Program-made: the position numbers and the translations under genes | The notes under the pieces: model-generated | Database searches by the model: none | Seen by the model: the letters and a program-made list of their open reading frames with translations, nothing else | What the model was told of the DNA's origin: nothing | Shown: positions 1-10,864 of the stretch, in pieces | Layout: the number at the start of each line of letters is the position of its first letter | Numbering within the stretch: position 1 is the first letter of the stretch | Source: Trebonia sp964581815 | Lineage (GTDB): Bacteria > Actinomycetota > Actinomycetes > Streptosporangiales > Streptosporangiaceae | Reading direction: 5' to 3' | Assembly: GCA_964581815.1 (NCBI GenBank) | Contig: CAZORE010000013.1 | Span: 1-64,000, forward strand | Length of the DNA stretch: 64,000 nt

Positions 1-1798
<1,798 letters not shown>

Positions 1799-1799
<1 letters not shown>

Positions 1800-3460
1800 C
1801 AGTGCAGTCCTTCAGCGAATGGCCCGAGCGCGAGCGCCGGGAAGTAGGTCAGGCCGACGAGGATGAGGATCACGCCGGCGAGCAGTCCGGCGAACAGCGG
1901 GCCGTATGTCTTGAGCGTGCCGACCGATTCCGGCACCTTCTGCTGTCTGGCGAGCGAGCCGCCGAGCGCAAGCACGAAGATCATCGGCACGAACCGGGCG
2001 ACCAGCATCACCACGCCGCCCGCCAGGTTGTACCAGCCGGTATTGGTGGTGAGGCCCGCGAAGGCCGATCCGTTGTTGTTGGCCATCGAGGTGAACGCGT
2101 AGACGATCTCGGTCAGCCCGTGCGGCCCGGGATTCAGTATCGACCGCTGCGGCACGCTGAAGCCCAGCGACATCGCCGCGCCCACGAGCGCGCAGAATGG
2201 CGTGGCCAGGATGTAAGCCGCCGCCCACTTCATCTCGGTGGGGCGGATCTTCTTGCCGAGGTACTCCGGCGTGCGGCCCACCATCAGGCCGCCGATGAAC
2301 ACCGTCAGCACGGCCAGCATGAGCATGCCGTACAGGCCGGCGCCAACGCCGCCCGGCACCACCTCGCCGAGCATCATGTTGAACAAGATGATCAGGCCGC
2401 CGAACGCGGTGAACGAGTCATGGAACGAGTTGACGGCGCCGGTCGAGGTCACGGTGGTCGAGCCGCCGAACAACGACGATCCTGGTATGCCGAACCGGAC
2501 CTCCTTGCCCTCCATCGCGCCGCCCGCGGCCTGCAGCGCGGTGCCCGCGTGCTGCCACTCGAATAGCGAGATGAGGCCGACCGACGTCAGCCAGAGCCCG
2601 ACCATCACGCCGACGAGCAGGTAGCCCTGCCGGTTGTCGCCGACCATCTTGCCGAAGGTGCGCGGCAGCGCGAACGGGATGACCAGCAGCAGGAAGATCT
2701 CGAACCAGTTGGAGAACGGGTTCGGGTTCTCGAACGGGTGCGCGGAGTTCGCGTTGAAGAACCCGCCGCCGTTGTTGCCCAGCTCCTTGATGACCTCCTG
2801 CGAGGCCACCGGGCCGCCGACCATCGTCTGCTGGCCGCCGGTCAGCGTGCTGATCACGTGGGTGAGGTTGAAGTTGTCGATCACGCCGGTGGCCATCAGG
2901 ATGATCCCGCCGATCACCGACAGCGGCAGCAGCACCCGGATGAGGATCCTGGTCGTGTCGACCCAGAAGTTGCCGAGCCGGTCGGTCTTGGTCCGCGTGA
3001 AGCCGCGGATCAGCGCGATGACGACCACGATGCCGACGGCCGCGGACACGAAGTTCTGCACGGCCAGGCCGGCCATCTGGACGGTGTAGCCCATCGTGGA
3101 CTCGCCCGAGTAGTTCTGCCAGTTCGTGTTGGTCACGAACGAGGCGGCGGTGTTCCAGGCGAGGAACGGCGAGACGCCGGACATCCCGTTGGAGTACGGC
3201 AGCCAGTGCTGAACCCGCTCCATCAGGTACAGGAACACCACGCAGATGCCGGAGAAGGCCAGCATGGACCGGGCGTAGGCGCCCCACCGCTGGTCGGCCT
3301 CCGGGTCGATGCCGACCAGCCGGTAGAAGCCCCGCTCTACCCGCCAGTGCTTGTCGGACGTGAAGACACGGGCCATGTAGTCGCCGAGCGGCTTGTAGCA
3401 GGCCGCCAGGGCGACCACAAGCAGCACGAGCTGCAGGATGCCCGCGAGAGAACTGCTCAT
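1799..3460 (-). CDS. kdpA: KdpA, K+-binding and translocating subunit
   Basis: KdpA is the channel-like subunit that selects and carries K+ in the KdpFABC pump. The 553-residue product has the family's usual length. It is strongly hydrophobic with many membrane segments and carries the selectivity-filter-like stretches NTNWQNYSGE and GNNGGGFFNANSAHPF. It lies between kdpF and kdpB, and both junctions are one-base stop/start overlaps of the form TGATG. Induction by low potassium is known for the family, but no sensor kinase pair is visible here. Confidence 0.97.
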
Positions 3461-3549
3461 CAGAAGCGCTCCGGCCTAACGAGGGCGTAGATCAGGTAAA
3501 TGGTGAGGAGGACGGCCGCGATCAGGCCGATCCAGTTTTCAGCGCTCAA
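3460..3549 (-). CDS. kdpF: KdpF, small stabilising subunit of the Kdp pump
   Basis: This 29-residue single-span peptide begins MSAENWIGLIAAVLLTIYL and ends in VRPERF, which closely resembles known KdpF peptides. KdpF stabilises the KdpABC complex in the membrane. The start must be TTG, because no ATG or GTG lies in frame just upstream. The stop overlaps the kdpA ATG by one base. It is easily missed in annotation because of its size and its TTG start. Confidence 0.88.
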   Translation of the reverse strand: MSAENWIGLIAAVLLTIYLIYALVRPERF

Positions 3550-3628
3550 GGTGCTCGACCACCCTCACGAGAAGGAAGAGCGCGGCGAAGATCACGATGG
3601 TGATACCGATGACGAGCAAATCGTTCAT
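3539..3628 (-). CDS. 29-residue membrane peptide leading the kdp operon
   Basis: A 29-codon ORF with an ATG start reads MNDLLVIGITIVIFAALFLL and continues to a charged end, VRVVEHLER. It has one predicted membrane span with a basic/acidic cytosolic tail. It overlaps kdpF by 11 bases and is therefore the first gene of the kdp operon here. I recall similar short ORFs ahead of kdpF in other actinobacteria, but no function is established that I know of. It could be an extra pump subunit or a coupling leader. Confidence 0.7.
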   Translation of the reverse strand: MNDLLVIGITIVIFAALFLLVRVVEHLER

Positions 3629-3640
3629 GGCTTCATCAAA

Positions 3641-3654
3641 GCCCTGATCAGGGC
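3641..3654. promoter_or_regulatory. 14-bp perfect palindrome upstream of the kdp operon
   Basis: GCCCTGATCAGGGC is its own reverse complement and sits 13 bases upstream of the first kdp ORF. Its position suits an operator for a dimeric regulator. It could also be a chance GC palindrome. Confidence 0.4.
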
Positions 3655-3688
3655 GATAAATTGCCTCCCTGACGGCTCCCATGCGGGG

Positions 3689-3729
3689 CCGCCGGGCTTC
3701 CTAACGGACCCCATGCGAAAGCCCGGCGG
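3689..3729 (-). terminator. Stem-loop between the stress-protein gene and the kdp operon
   Basis: CCGCCGGGCTT and AAGCCCGGCGG form a perfect 11-bp stem with a 19-base loop. It lies 58 bases downstream of the universal stress protein stop, before the kdp genes on the same strand. No U-tract is seen, as is usual for actinobacterial terminators. Confidence 0.5.
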
Positions 3730-3786
3730 ACCGCGTTCCCGGCCCGCCGGGCCGTGCGCGGAAGACCCGCCGTGGCGGGGACCGGG

Positions 3787-4329
3787 CTACTCGCCCGGCA
3801 GAAGCGAAATGTCGGGAATCGGGGCGAACGCGTGCCGGTTCCGGAGCGGCCAGGGCAGCCGGTGGCGTTGCATCTCGTCCATGAGCGCCGACGGCGGTAC
3901 CGCGAGCACCGGGCAGGTGGCGTGCGCGAGGCAGTAGCGGCCGACCGAGCGGCGCAGCGCACGGCTGACCGGATGCCGGCGGCCGGTGCCGATAACGAGC
4001 AGGTCGCCGGGCTGGCAGGCGGCGTCGACGAGCACCGGCCCGGTGTCGCCGCGCTCCACGCGCGGCTGCACGGGCAGGTCGCCTGGCACGCCGCCGAGCG
4101 CCTCGTCGAACGCCGCGGCCAGCCGGGCGCGGGCGGCGTCCTGCCACAGTCGTCGCAGGTAGGGGGAGGGATGGGAGCGCTCGGCGAGATCGCCGCCCGG
4201 GGGGACCCAGGCGATCACCGGCACCAGCGGCAGGTGCCGCTCACGCGCCTCCTCGGCCGCCCAGCGCAGCGCCTGCAAGCTGCCCAGTGACCCGTGAACC
4301 CCGACGACAATCCGGTGCACCGCGCCCAC
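3787..4329 (-). CDS. Universal stress protein family (UspA)
   Basis: A 180-residue single UspA domain. It starts with the family's beta-strand IVVGVHGSLGS and carries the nucleotide-loop-like sequence VIGTGRR near residue 115, followed by the C-terminal CPVLAVP strand. The loop is G-T-G-R-R-H-P and not the full G-x2-G-x9-G-S/T form, so ATP binding is uncertain. The protein is cytosolic. It stands alone between the kdp operon and a gap; an inverted repeat lies just upstream. A role in stress or dormancy is inferred from the family. Confidence 0.88.
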   Translation of the reverse strand: MGAVHRIVVGVHGSLGSLQALRWAAEEARERHLPLVPVIAWVPPGGDLAERSHPSPYLRRLWQDAARARLAAAFDEALGGVPGDLPVQPRVERGDTGPVLVDAACQPGDLLVIGTGRRHPVSRALRRSVGRYCLAHATCPVLAVPPSALMDEMQRHRLPWPLRNRHAFAPIPDISLLPGE

Positions 4330-4347
4330 GATGCCTCGCCTCCTGCC

Positions 4348-4369
4348 ATGACAGCGCCCGTGCTGTCAT
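4348..4369. promoter_or_regulatory. Inverted repeat upstream of the stress-protein start
   Basis: ATGACAGC and GCTGTCAT form perfect 8-bp arms around a 6-base spacer, 19 bases upstream of the usp start codon. The size and position suit a dimeric repressor or activator site. An AT-rich stretch (about 4405-4495) that could hold the promoter lies further upstream. Confidence 0.45.
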
Positions 4370-4722
4370 ACAACCGCCTCATCTGCCCTGCGGGCGCCGT
4401 CCTTGCAGAACGCTAATAAAACATCACCAAACTGTTACTTTTAAATCTCTAAATGATTACCTTCCATATCAAAGGCCAAAATCAGCACCACTCAGAACGG
4501 GAGCTTGTTTCACCCTTTCCCGCCTCCGTTTCCCCAGGCAGGCCGGCCTGTCGGCCCGGCTNNNNNNNNNNNNNNNNNNNNNNNNNNNNNNNNNNNNNNN
4601 NNNNNNNNNNNNNNNNNNNNNNNNNNNNNNNNNNNNNNNNNNNNNNNNNNNNNNNNNNNNNGGCTCGGCTCGGCTCGGCTCGGGCCGGGCCGGCTGGCTC
4701 GGCTGGCCCGGCCAGTGGCTGG
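4370..4722. other. Intergenic region with AT-rich stretch, GGCTC repeats and a 100-N gap (4562-4661)
   Basis: The left part (about 4405-4495) is unusually AT-rich for this genome and may hold the promoter of the stress-protein gene. The gap is followed by tandem GGCTC pentamers and GC-rich low-complexity sequence. The two flanks do not match each other, so some sequence may really be missing. I see no gene. Confidence 0.7.
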
Positions 4723-6297
4723 CTACACGCCGTTGACCGCGGTGACGCCGTCGTTCGTGCCGAGGTAGGCGGTCCCGCCCCCCAGTGACATTGACGAGAA
4801 GTGCGGCAGGCCGTCGCCGATCGCTATCTGGTGCTCGACCGCCCCGGTGGCCGGGTTGAGCTCGTACAGCGTGCCGCCGCCGCTGTCGGAGTAGGCGGTG
4901 ACCCAGACCGCTCCGCCGCCGATCACCGGGGAGCCCTCGGCGTCTCCCGGGCCGCGCCACAGCACTTTGATCGTCTTGTCCGCCGCGCTGACCCCGATGG
5001 CGGCCATGCCGCCGTCCTGGCACGGCTCGTACACGGTGGCGCCGCTGACCGCCGCGGCGCCCTCCGCGTCGCAGATGCTCCGCTCGGCGAGCTGGCCGCC
5101 GATCCCGCCGGGGTTCGTACTGCTCAGCAGGTAGCCGGTGCCGCGCTTGCCCATGACGAACACCGCGTCGCCCGCGGCGAGTACCGGCTGGGTGGAGCCG
5201 AGGTCGAGGTCATTGGCGTTGTCATCCGCCCAGCTGGCCGGCGCGAAATAGGCGACGCGTTGCAGCGCGGGGGTGAGCTCGGTCACCGAGTCGCTGCCGT
5301 CATAGGCCCCGGAGTCGGCGGCACCGTTCCCGATGGAGACCCAGAGGTTGCCGTCGGGACCGGTGACCGGCCCGCCGGGTCCCCAGATGGCGCCCTCCCG
5401 GCTCGTCGGGGTGACCCAGCGGGCCAGCGGCCCGTTGCCGGTGAGCGGCGCGCTGACGACGCTGCCCTGGTAGGCGCCGCAGTCGCCGTACAGCCCGCCG
5501 AACGCGGCGTACACCCGCCCGTTGTCGATCGTCAGCCCCGGCCGCTGCTGATTGTTGGCGGGCTGGTTCGCGCTTGTCGGGCTGTCCAGGGCACGGCTCA
5601 GCTTGACGGCGCCGGTGGCCGCGTCGAGCGCGACCAGCAGGTGCTGGAAGCCGGTGACCTCGGCGACCGCGTAGACCAGGCCGTTGGCCGCGTCGTAGAC
5701 CGGGGTGCCGGTGATGCCGAGCGGGTCGATGTTGCCGCACTGAAGGGCCGACCGGGGGACGGGAGTGCCGACCTTGGCGTGCCAGGTCACCGTCCCCGTC
5801 GCGCGGTTGAGCGCGTAAATGCTGTCGTTTTCCGTGGCGGCGATCACCTCGTTGCCGACCAGCAGGGGCTGGCCGTAGACGGCGCCGTCGAGGTGCGCGG
5901 TCCAGGCGGTGCTGAGCGGGCCCGCCGCCGGCAGGCCGGCGGCGACACCCGTCCGGGCCGGGTTCGCGTCGTATTCTGGCCAGCTGGAGCCGGAGCCGGC
6001 CCCGCCGCCCGCCCCCCCGGCGGCGCTCGGGCTCGCGCTGCGCCCCTTGCCGCCGGTGCTGGCGACCGCGGTCGTGGTGCCCCCGGCGCTCGCGGTGACG
6101 GCCGGCGCGCTCGTGGGCGCCCCGGTTGCGCTGCTCGTTGCGGTGCCCGTCCCGGAGCATGCCGCGAGAGCGAGGACGGCCGCCGCGGGCGCTACCCAGC
6201 CGGCCCGCGCCCGGCGACATGTCCGGCGCGCGGGGCGCTGCGCCGTCCTCGGTGCCCCGGCGAACTCTGACCCAATCAAGGCAGCTACACCCCGCAA
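4723..6297 (-). CDS. Secreted lipoprotein with PQQ-like beta-propeller
   Basis: 524 residues. A long basic N-terminal region leads to a hydrophobic core and lipobox LALAAC with the lipidated Cys near residue 47. A Thr/Ser/Ala/Gly-rich linker follows, then from about residue 105 a PQQ-enzyme-like repeat domain. Repeat hallmarks such as YALNRATGTVTWHAKVG, VALDAATGAVKLS and YELNPATGAVEH are clear. The predicted site is the outer face of the membrane. No enzyme active site is evident, so a scaffold or binding role is as likely as an oxidoreductase. The TTG start at 6297 lacks a clear Shine-Dalgarno, so the start is uncertain. Confidence 0.8.
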   Translation of the reverse strand: MRGVAALIGSEFAGAPRTAQRPARRTCRRARAGWVAPAAAVLALAACSGTGTATSSATGAPTSAPAVTASAGGTTTAVASTGGKGRSASPSAAGGAGGGAGSGSSWPEYDANPARTGVAAGLPAAGPLSTAWTAHLDGAVYGQPLLVGNEVIAATENDSIYALNRATGTVTWHAKVGTPVPRSALQCGNIDPLGITGTPVYDAANGLVYAVAEVTGFQHLLVALDAATGAVKLSRALDSPTSANQPANNQQRPGLTIDNGRVYAAFGGLYGDCGAYQGSVVSAPLTGNGPLARWVTPTSREGAIWGPGGPVTGPDGNLWVSIGNGAADSGAYDGSDSVTELTPALQRVAYFAPASWADDNANDLDLGSTQPVLAAGDAVFVMGKRGTGYLLSSTNPGGIGGQLAERSICDAEGAAAVSGATVYEPCQDGGMAAIGVSAADKTIKVLWRGPGDAEGSPVIGGGAVWVTAYSDSGGGTLYELNPATGAVEHQIAIGDGLPHFSSMSLGGGTAYLGTNDGVTAVNGV

Positions 6298-6337
6298 TCG
6301 GTTGGTAACTCAAGTGTCCTGGCATGATGGGTGACCT

Positions 6338-7165
6338 ATGGACGACAAGCTATTCCCGCAACCCCCCAGCGGCGCGTCCTTCGTGGCGATTGGCGACAGC
6401 TTTACCGAAGGACTCAATGACGTCGCGGCGGGCGGCGGGTACCGCGGCTGGGCTGACCGGGCGGCCGGGCTGCTCGCCGCCGAGTACCCGGGGCTGCGCT
6501 ACGCGAACCTGGCGGTCCGCGGCAAGCTGCTGCGGCAGATCGTGGCCGAGCAGGTGCCCGCGGCGGCGGCGATGTCGCCCGGCCTTGTCTCGATCGCCGG
6601 CGGCGGCAACGACCTGCTGCGCCCGGGGGCGGACCCGGACACGCTCGCGGAGCTGCTTGACGTCGCTGTGGCCCGGCTGCAGGGCTCGGGGGCGCGGGTG
6701 CTGATGTTCAGCGGCTTCGACCCGGGCGGCGTCCCGGTGATCCGGCTGCTGCGCGGCCGGATCGCGGCGTTCAACATGCACTTGCGGGCCATCGCCGACG
6801 CGCGCGGCTGCTACCTCGTCGACCTGTGGTCGATGCGCTTCCTCCGCCTCCCGTCCGCCTGGTCACCCGACCGGCTGCACCTGACCGGCCAGTCGCACAA
6901 GCGAATCGCGCTGCGCGCCTGCGAGGTCCTCGGCGTTCCGGTCGCCGAGGACTGGCGCGACCCGCTCGACGCGGACCCGCCGCTCGCCCCGGTGCCCGCC
7001 GTGGCCAGGGCCGCCTGGATGACCGCCCGCCGCGAGGACGCCAGGTGGGCCAGGGAGTACCTGGCCCCGTGGGTGAACCGCCGGCTGCACGGCAGGTCAT
7101 CGGGCGACGGCCGGACGGCCAAGCGGCCGTCCCTGGAAGAGATGCTGCCGCCGGTCGTCATGTGA
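6338..7165 (+). CDS. SGNH/GDSL-family hydrolase (esterase-like)
   Basis: 275 residues with the four SGNH blocks: GDSFTEG (Ser21), the conserved Gly in the block-II strand, GGGND (Asn91) and SPDRLHL (Asp177, His180). Family members hydrolyse acyl esters or acetyl groups. There is no signal peptide, so the protein is predicted cytosolic. It diverges from the beta-propeller lipoprotein across only about 40 bp and converges with the next gene. The substrate cannot be read from sequence. Confidence 0.88.
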   Translation: MDDKLFPQPPSGASFVAIGDSFTEGLNDVAAGGGYRGWADRAAGLLAAEYPGLRYANLAVRGKLLRQIVAEQVPAAAAMSPGLVSIAGGGNDLLRPGADPDTLAELLDVAVARLQGSGARVLMFSGFDPGGVPVIRLLRGRIAAFNMHLRAIADARGCYLVDLWSMRFLRLPSAWSPDRLHLTGQSHKRIALRACEVLGVPVAEDWRDPLDADPPLAPVPAVARAAWMTARREDARWAREYLAPWVNRRLHGRSSGDGRTAKRPSLEEMLPPVVM

Positions 7166-7170
7166 CGCGC

Positions 7171-8463
7171 CTAGGCCTCGCCGGTCGTCACCGGCTCACG
7201 GATGAGCGCCGCCGTGCGGACGCTCGCCTTGGGCCAGCAGATGGCCAGCAGGACGGCCAGGCCCGCGACGATCGGCACCCACCAGATCCAGACCGCGTGC
7301 GACGGGCCCTGGGCCGCCGCGGTGAGCCCGCCCGCCAGCAGGCCCGCGGCGAACAGGCGCGTCCAGCTCAGCGTGGCGGCCGCGATCAGCGCGACGGCCA
7401 TCGGCGGCCACGGGTAGTAAGAGACCATGACGGGCTCGAAGAAAGAGCGGAGCGCCAGCGTCAGCGCGACCCACCAGAGCACGTCGGCGAGCAGCGCCGC
7501 CGGCCAGGCAGCACCGTCACGCCATCCCGCTCCGGCCAGGCTGGCCTCCCCCGCCAGGCTCATCCGGCTTTGCCAGTGGCGGCGCACCGCGAGCGCGCAC
7601 AGGCAGGCCAGCAGGATCGTGGCCAGCCGGAACGGGCCAGCGGCCACGTTCTGCCCGGCCATCTGCGGTGCCAGGGATGTCCAGACGGTCGGGTGGTTGA
7701 TCACCGGGGAGTCTGGCTGGCTGGTGACCGACCGGTAGGTGTCATGCCAGTTGGCTATCGCCACCGCACCGAGAAGCAGCACGGAAGGCAACGCCGCGCG
7801 GACCAGGAACGGCACCATGCGCCGCCACGGCAGTACCGCGAGCATCACCGGCAGCGCGAGCAGGACCAGGGGCTGGACGCAGACCGCGGCCCCGGCCAGC
7901 CAGCCAGCCAGGCTGAGCCGGGCCCGGCTCTGCGCGAGGATCGCGTAAAGCAGCAGCCCGACGGCGACCGCGTCCTCCGGGTGGCCCCAGCGCGCGGATA
8001 CCGACCACAGGATCCCGGCGCTGGCGGCGGCGAGCAGGCCGCGCTTCCAGAAGTTCACGCCGAGCCGCTCCGCGAGCGCGTCGGCGGCGAACAGCGTGAC
8101 GCAGCACAGCGCGATCTGGTACGTGCCGGCCACCAGCCAGACGTCGGGATGCAGGTTCTGCGGGCCCGGGATGGCCAGGGACAGGCCGAGCGCCGAGATC
8201 AGCGCCGCGCAGGGCAGCAGGATGACGGCCGCGCCGGGCAGCGAGATCAGGCCGGTCGGCGGCGCGTAGATGCCGCCGATGTTCCCGTGCGCGAGCCGCG
8301 TCGTGGCGACCAGCGTCCCCCACAGGTCGTAGGGCAGCGCCCATTCCGTCCGGCCGAGCAGCGCCGGACCCCAGGTGGTGGTGTACATCCCGATCACGAT
8401 CAGGCCCGCCGACGCGACGAGCGGGAACACCCGCCGCCTTATCAGCTCCCGTATCCAGCCCAT
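7171..8463 (-). CDS. Polytopic membrane protein, GT-C glycosyltransferase-like
   Basis: 430 residues with about ten hydrophobic spans and an early lumenal-type loop, a layout like the GT87 and related polyprenyl-phosphate-sugar transferases of actinobacteria. A GAAGGGG Shine-Dalgarno precedes the ATG. I recognise the fold type only by composition and by short motifs such as RWGHPEDAVA and FFEPVMVSYYPWPP; no catalytic residue can be assigned with certainty. The gene stands alone and converges with the SGNH hydrolase gene. It may act in lipoglycan or cell-wall polysaccharide assembly. Confidence 0.6.
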   Translation of the reverse strand: MGWIRELIRRRVFPLVASAGLIVIGMYTTTWGPALLGRTEWALPYDLWGTLVATTRLAHGNIGGIYAPPTGLISLPGAAVILLPCAALISALGLSLAIPGPQNLHPDVWLVAGTYQIALCCVTLFAADALAERLGVNFWKRGLLAAASAGILWSVSARWGHPEDAVAVGLLLYAILAQSRARLSLAGWLAGAAVCVQPLVLLALPVMLAVLPWRRMVPFLVRAALPSVLLLGAVAIANWHDTYRSVTSQPDSPVINHPTVWTSLAPQMAGQNVAAGPFRLATILLACLCALAVRRHWQSRMSLAGEASLAGAGWRDGAAWPAALLADVLWWVALTLALRSFFEPVMVSYYPWPPMAVALIAAATLSWTRLFAAGLLAGGLTAAAQGPSHAVWIWWVPIVAGLAVLLAICWPKASVRTAALIREPVTTGEA

Positions 8464-8550
8464 CCAGGCCCCTTCATGCTCGCTCGCGCCGTCACCCGCT
8501 CCGGCTCGTGCGCCGTGCCTCGTGAACCGCGTGTTAGATTACAAGGCGCA

Positions 8551-8680
8551 GCCTGTACGGTCATCCCCCTACAGGCTGACAACGTGCCAGCTAGCGAAGC
8601 CGGTGAACATTCCGGCGCTGTCCCGCAACTGTGACGATCCCGCTCGCGGGGTCCAAGCCAGGTCGCCTACGGCACGTGCG
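8551..8680 (+). promoter_or_regulatory. Cobalamin riboswitch
   Basis: The conserved core is clear: GAAGCCGGTGAA, then the near-invariant GCGCTGTCCCGCAACTGTGA (8615-8634), and the B12-box-like AAGCCAGGTCGCC (8655-8667). ACGTGCC (8582-8588) pairs perfectly with GGCACGT (8671-8677) to close the core (P1). A 7-bp hairpin (8551-8576) precedes it. The element lies directly upstream of the importer genes, so cobalamin probably represses them. Confidence 0.93.
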
Positions 8681-8760
8681 ACGACATCGGCCCTCGTGGG
8701 AAGGGCGATCCGTCATGGCCAAGCCTTGGTCTGCCGGCCAAGGCGAGCCAGCGGTCTCGC

Positions 8761-8787
8761 CTTCCTTCCCGCCCATTACGGGAGGAA
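8761..8787 (+). promoter_or_regulatory. Hairpin sequestering the ribosome-binding site (riboswitch expression platform)
   Basis: The Shine-Dalgarno GGGAGGA (8780-8786) pairs with the upstream TCCTTCCC tract in a stem of about 10 bp with one bulge. A second stem, AAGGCGAG/CTCGCCTT (8740-8763), lies just before it and shares its last bases with it, so the two cannot form fully at once. This suggests translational control of the binding-protein gene. Confidence 0.65.
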
Positions 8788-8799
8788 GTAAACCCCTCA

Positions 8800-9804
8800 A
8801 TGAGAACCCCCCTGAGAATCACGGCCGTCCTCGGGACGGCCGCCGCCGGCTTCGCCGTCCTCGCGGGCTGCGGGTCATCCGCGAGCAGCAGCGTGGCCGC
8901 GGCGACGAGTTCGGCCCCGGCGACCAGCGCGTCCGCGGTGAGCAGCGCGTCCGCCGCGAGCTCCGCGGCCAGCTTCCCGGTGACCGTCACCGCCGCCAAC
9001 GGCGCGGTCACCATCAAGTCCGCGCCGGCCCGGATCGTGTCGCTGTCGCCGACGTTGACCGAGGACCTGTACGCGGTCGGCGCCGGACCGCAGGTGGTCG
9101 CGGTCGACGCTGACTCCAACTACCCGGCCGGGGTGCCCAAGACCGGCCTGTCCGGCCTCACGCCCAACATCGAGGCGATCGCGAAGTACAGCCCGTCCCT
9201 GGTCATCGCCTCGCAGAACTCCGGGGGGCTGGTCAGCGGGCTGGCCAAGCTCGGGGTCCCGGTGCTCATCGAGCCTGCGGCCGCCACCATCGCCGCGGCG
9301 TACGCGCAGATCGTCCAGGTCGGCCAGGCGACCGGCCACGCCGGCCAGGCGGCGAGCGTGGTGGCGGGCATGCAGCAGCAGATCGCCGCCGACGTCAAGC
9401 AGGCGGGCAGCGGTCACCATGACCTGACCTACTACTGGGAGCTGAGCGCGAACCCGTTCTACACAGCGACGTCGGCCACGTTCATCGGCCAGGTCGTTGG
9501 CCTGTTCGGGCTCAAGAACATCGCGGACGCGGCGAGCAAGCCGGCCGACGGCGGCTACCCCCAGCTGTCTCAGGAGTACATCGTCACCGCCAAGCCGCAG
9601 GTCATCTTCCTCGCTGACAACCAGGCCGCCGACGGCGGCCAGGCGCCCGCCGTGGTGGGGAAGCGCCCCGGCTGGTCGGGGATCCCCGCGGTGCAGGACC
9701 ACGAGGTCATCGGGCTGAATGACGACGTCGCTTCGCGCTGGGGCCCGCGCCTGCCCGAACTTGTCGCGGAGATCGCCCAGGCGGTGGAGCAGGCGTCGAA
9801 GTGA
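8800..9804 (+). CDS. ABC importer substrate-binding lipoprotein (BtuF/FecB type)
   Basis: 334 residues. A signal peptide with lipobox VLAGC (Cys24) and a Ser/Ala linker lead to a two-lobed helical-backbone metal-receptor domain, starting near RIVSLSPTLTEDLYAVGAG. The family binds cobalamin or Fe-siderophores outside the membrane. The cobalamin riboswitch just upstream makes a corrinoid the best guess for the ligand. The ATG lies 13 bases after a GGAGG that the leader hairpin can hide. It is followed after 28 bases by the permease gene. Confidence 0.92.
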   Translation: MRTPLRITAVLGTAAAGFAVLAGCGSSASSSVAAATSSAPATSASAVSSASAASSAASFPVTVTAANGAVTIKSAPARIVSLSPTLTEDLYAVGAGPQVVAVDADSNYPAGVPKTGLSGLTPNIEAIAKYSPSLVIASQNSGGLVSGLAKLGVPVLIEPAAATIAAAYAQIVQVGQATGHAGQAASVVAGMQQQIAADVKQAGSGHHDLTYYWELSANPFYTATSATFIGQVVGLFGLKNIADAASKPADGGYPQLSQEYIVTAKPQVIFLADNQAADGGQAPAVVGKRPGWSGIPAVQDHEVIGLNDDVASRWGPRLPELVAEIAQAVEQASK

Positions 9805-9832
9805 CCCGCGTCACTTGGACGGAGGCGGGCGG

Positions 9833-10864
9833 GTGAGAAAGAGCGGTGCGCTGGGCGCCGCGGCGGCCTTCCTGGTCGTCGCGGCGCTCGTCGCCGCGTT
9901 CGTGGGCGCGGCGGACCTGAACCCGCTGGCCACGGCGGCCGCGCTCATCGACAAGGCGCTGCCGTTCCTCCGCCTTCCGTCCAGCCTCAGTTCGGTCGAC
10001 AGGGCGGTGCTGTTCCAGATCAGGCTGCCCCGCGTGGTGCTCGGCGCGCTGGTCGGCGGGCTGCTCGCGCTGGCGGGCGGCGGCTACCAGGGCGTGTTCC
10101 GCAACCCGCTGGTCGACTCGGGGATGCTCGGCGCGTCCGCCGGCGCCGGGCTCGGCGCGACGCTCGCGATCGTCTACCTCGGCGGCGCGGGACCGCAGGC
10201 CGTTCCCGTCGCCGCGTTCGCCGGCTCGCTCGCCGGAGTGGCGGTCGCCTACGGCACCGGCGCCGCGGCCGCCAGGCACAGCGTGCTCGGCGACGGGGTG
10301 GCGACGCTGCTGCTGGCCGGCGTCGCGGTGGGCAGCTTCCTCATCAGTGTGCAGACGTTCGTGCTGCAGCGCTCGGCGTCGGACATCGGGGCGGTCTACA
10401 GCTGGCTGCTCGGCTCGCTGTCGGCCGCGTCCTGGCAGCAGGTGACCACGATCTTGCCGTACGCAGCGGTCAGCTCGGTCGTCATCCTGCTGCACGGCAG
10501 GCACCTTGACGTGCTCGCGGTCGGCGACGAGGAGGCCAGGGCGCTCGGCCTGCGCCCGGACCTGGTCCGCGGCATCGTCGTCGCGGCGTGCGCGCTCGCC
10601 GCCGCGAGCGCCGTGGCGGTGAGCGGAATCATCGGCTTCGTCGGCATCGTCATCCCGCACGTCGCCCGCCGGCTGGCCGGGCCGTCCTACACCAGCGTGC
10701 TGCCGCTGTCCCTGCTCGGCGGCGCCGCCTTCCTCGTCCTCGCCGACACCCTGGCCCGCACCGTGCTCTCCCCGGCGGAACTGCCGATCGGCGTGGTCAC
10801 CGCCCTGGTGGGCGCGCCCGCGTTCGTCTGGGTACTGCGCGGCACCAGCCACGTCAGCACATGA
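9833..10864 (+). CDS. ABC importer permease, FecCD/BtuC family
   Basis: 343 residues, about ten membrane spans. Family signatures include RLPRVVLGALVGGLLALAGG near the first third, the DSGMLGASAGAGLGA loop and GFVGIVIPHVARRLAGP, the coupling region that contacts the ATPase. The start is GTG at 9833 with GGAGGC upstream; an apparent longer ORF would overlap the binding-protein gene. The 3' end overlaps the ATPase gene by ATGA. It forms the channel for the ligand delivered by the preceding lipoprotein. Confidence 0.92.
   Translation: MRKSGALGAAAAFLVVAALVAAFVGAADLNPLATAAALIDKALPFLRLPSSLSSVDRAVLFQIRLPRVVLGALVGGLLALAGGGYQGVFRNPLVDSGMLGASAGAGLGATLAIVYLGGAGPQAVPVAAFAGSLAGVAVAYGTGAAAARHSVLGDGVATLLLAGVAVGSFLISVQTFVLQRSASDIGAVYSWLLGSLSAASWQQVTTILPYAAVSSVVILLHGRHLDVLAVGDEEARALGLRPDLVRGIVVAACALAAASAVAVSGIIGFVGIVIPHVARRLAGPSYTSVLPLSLLGGAAFLVLADTLARTVLSPAELPIGVVTALVGAPAFVWVLRGTSHVST

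Noticed and set aside
3629..3786. c-di-AMP riboswitch controlling kdp
   Set aside because: The region has only simple palindromes; no conserved ydaO-type core is visible.
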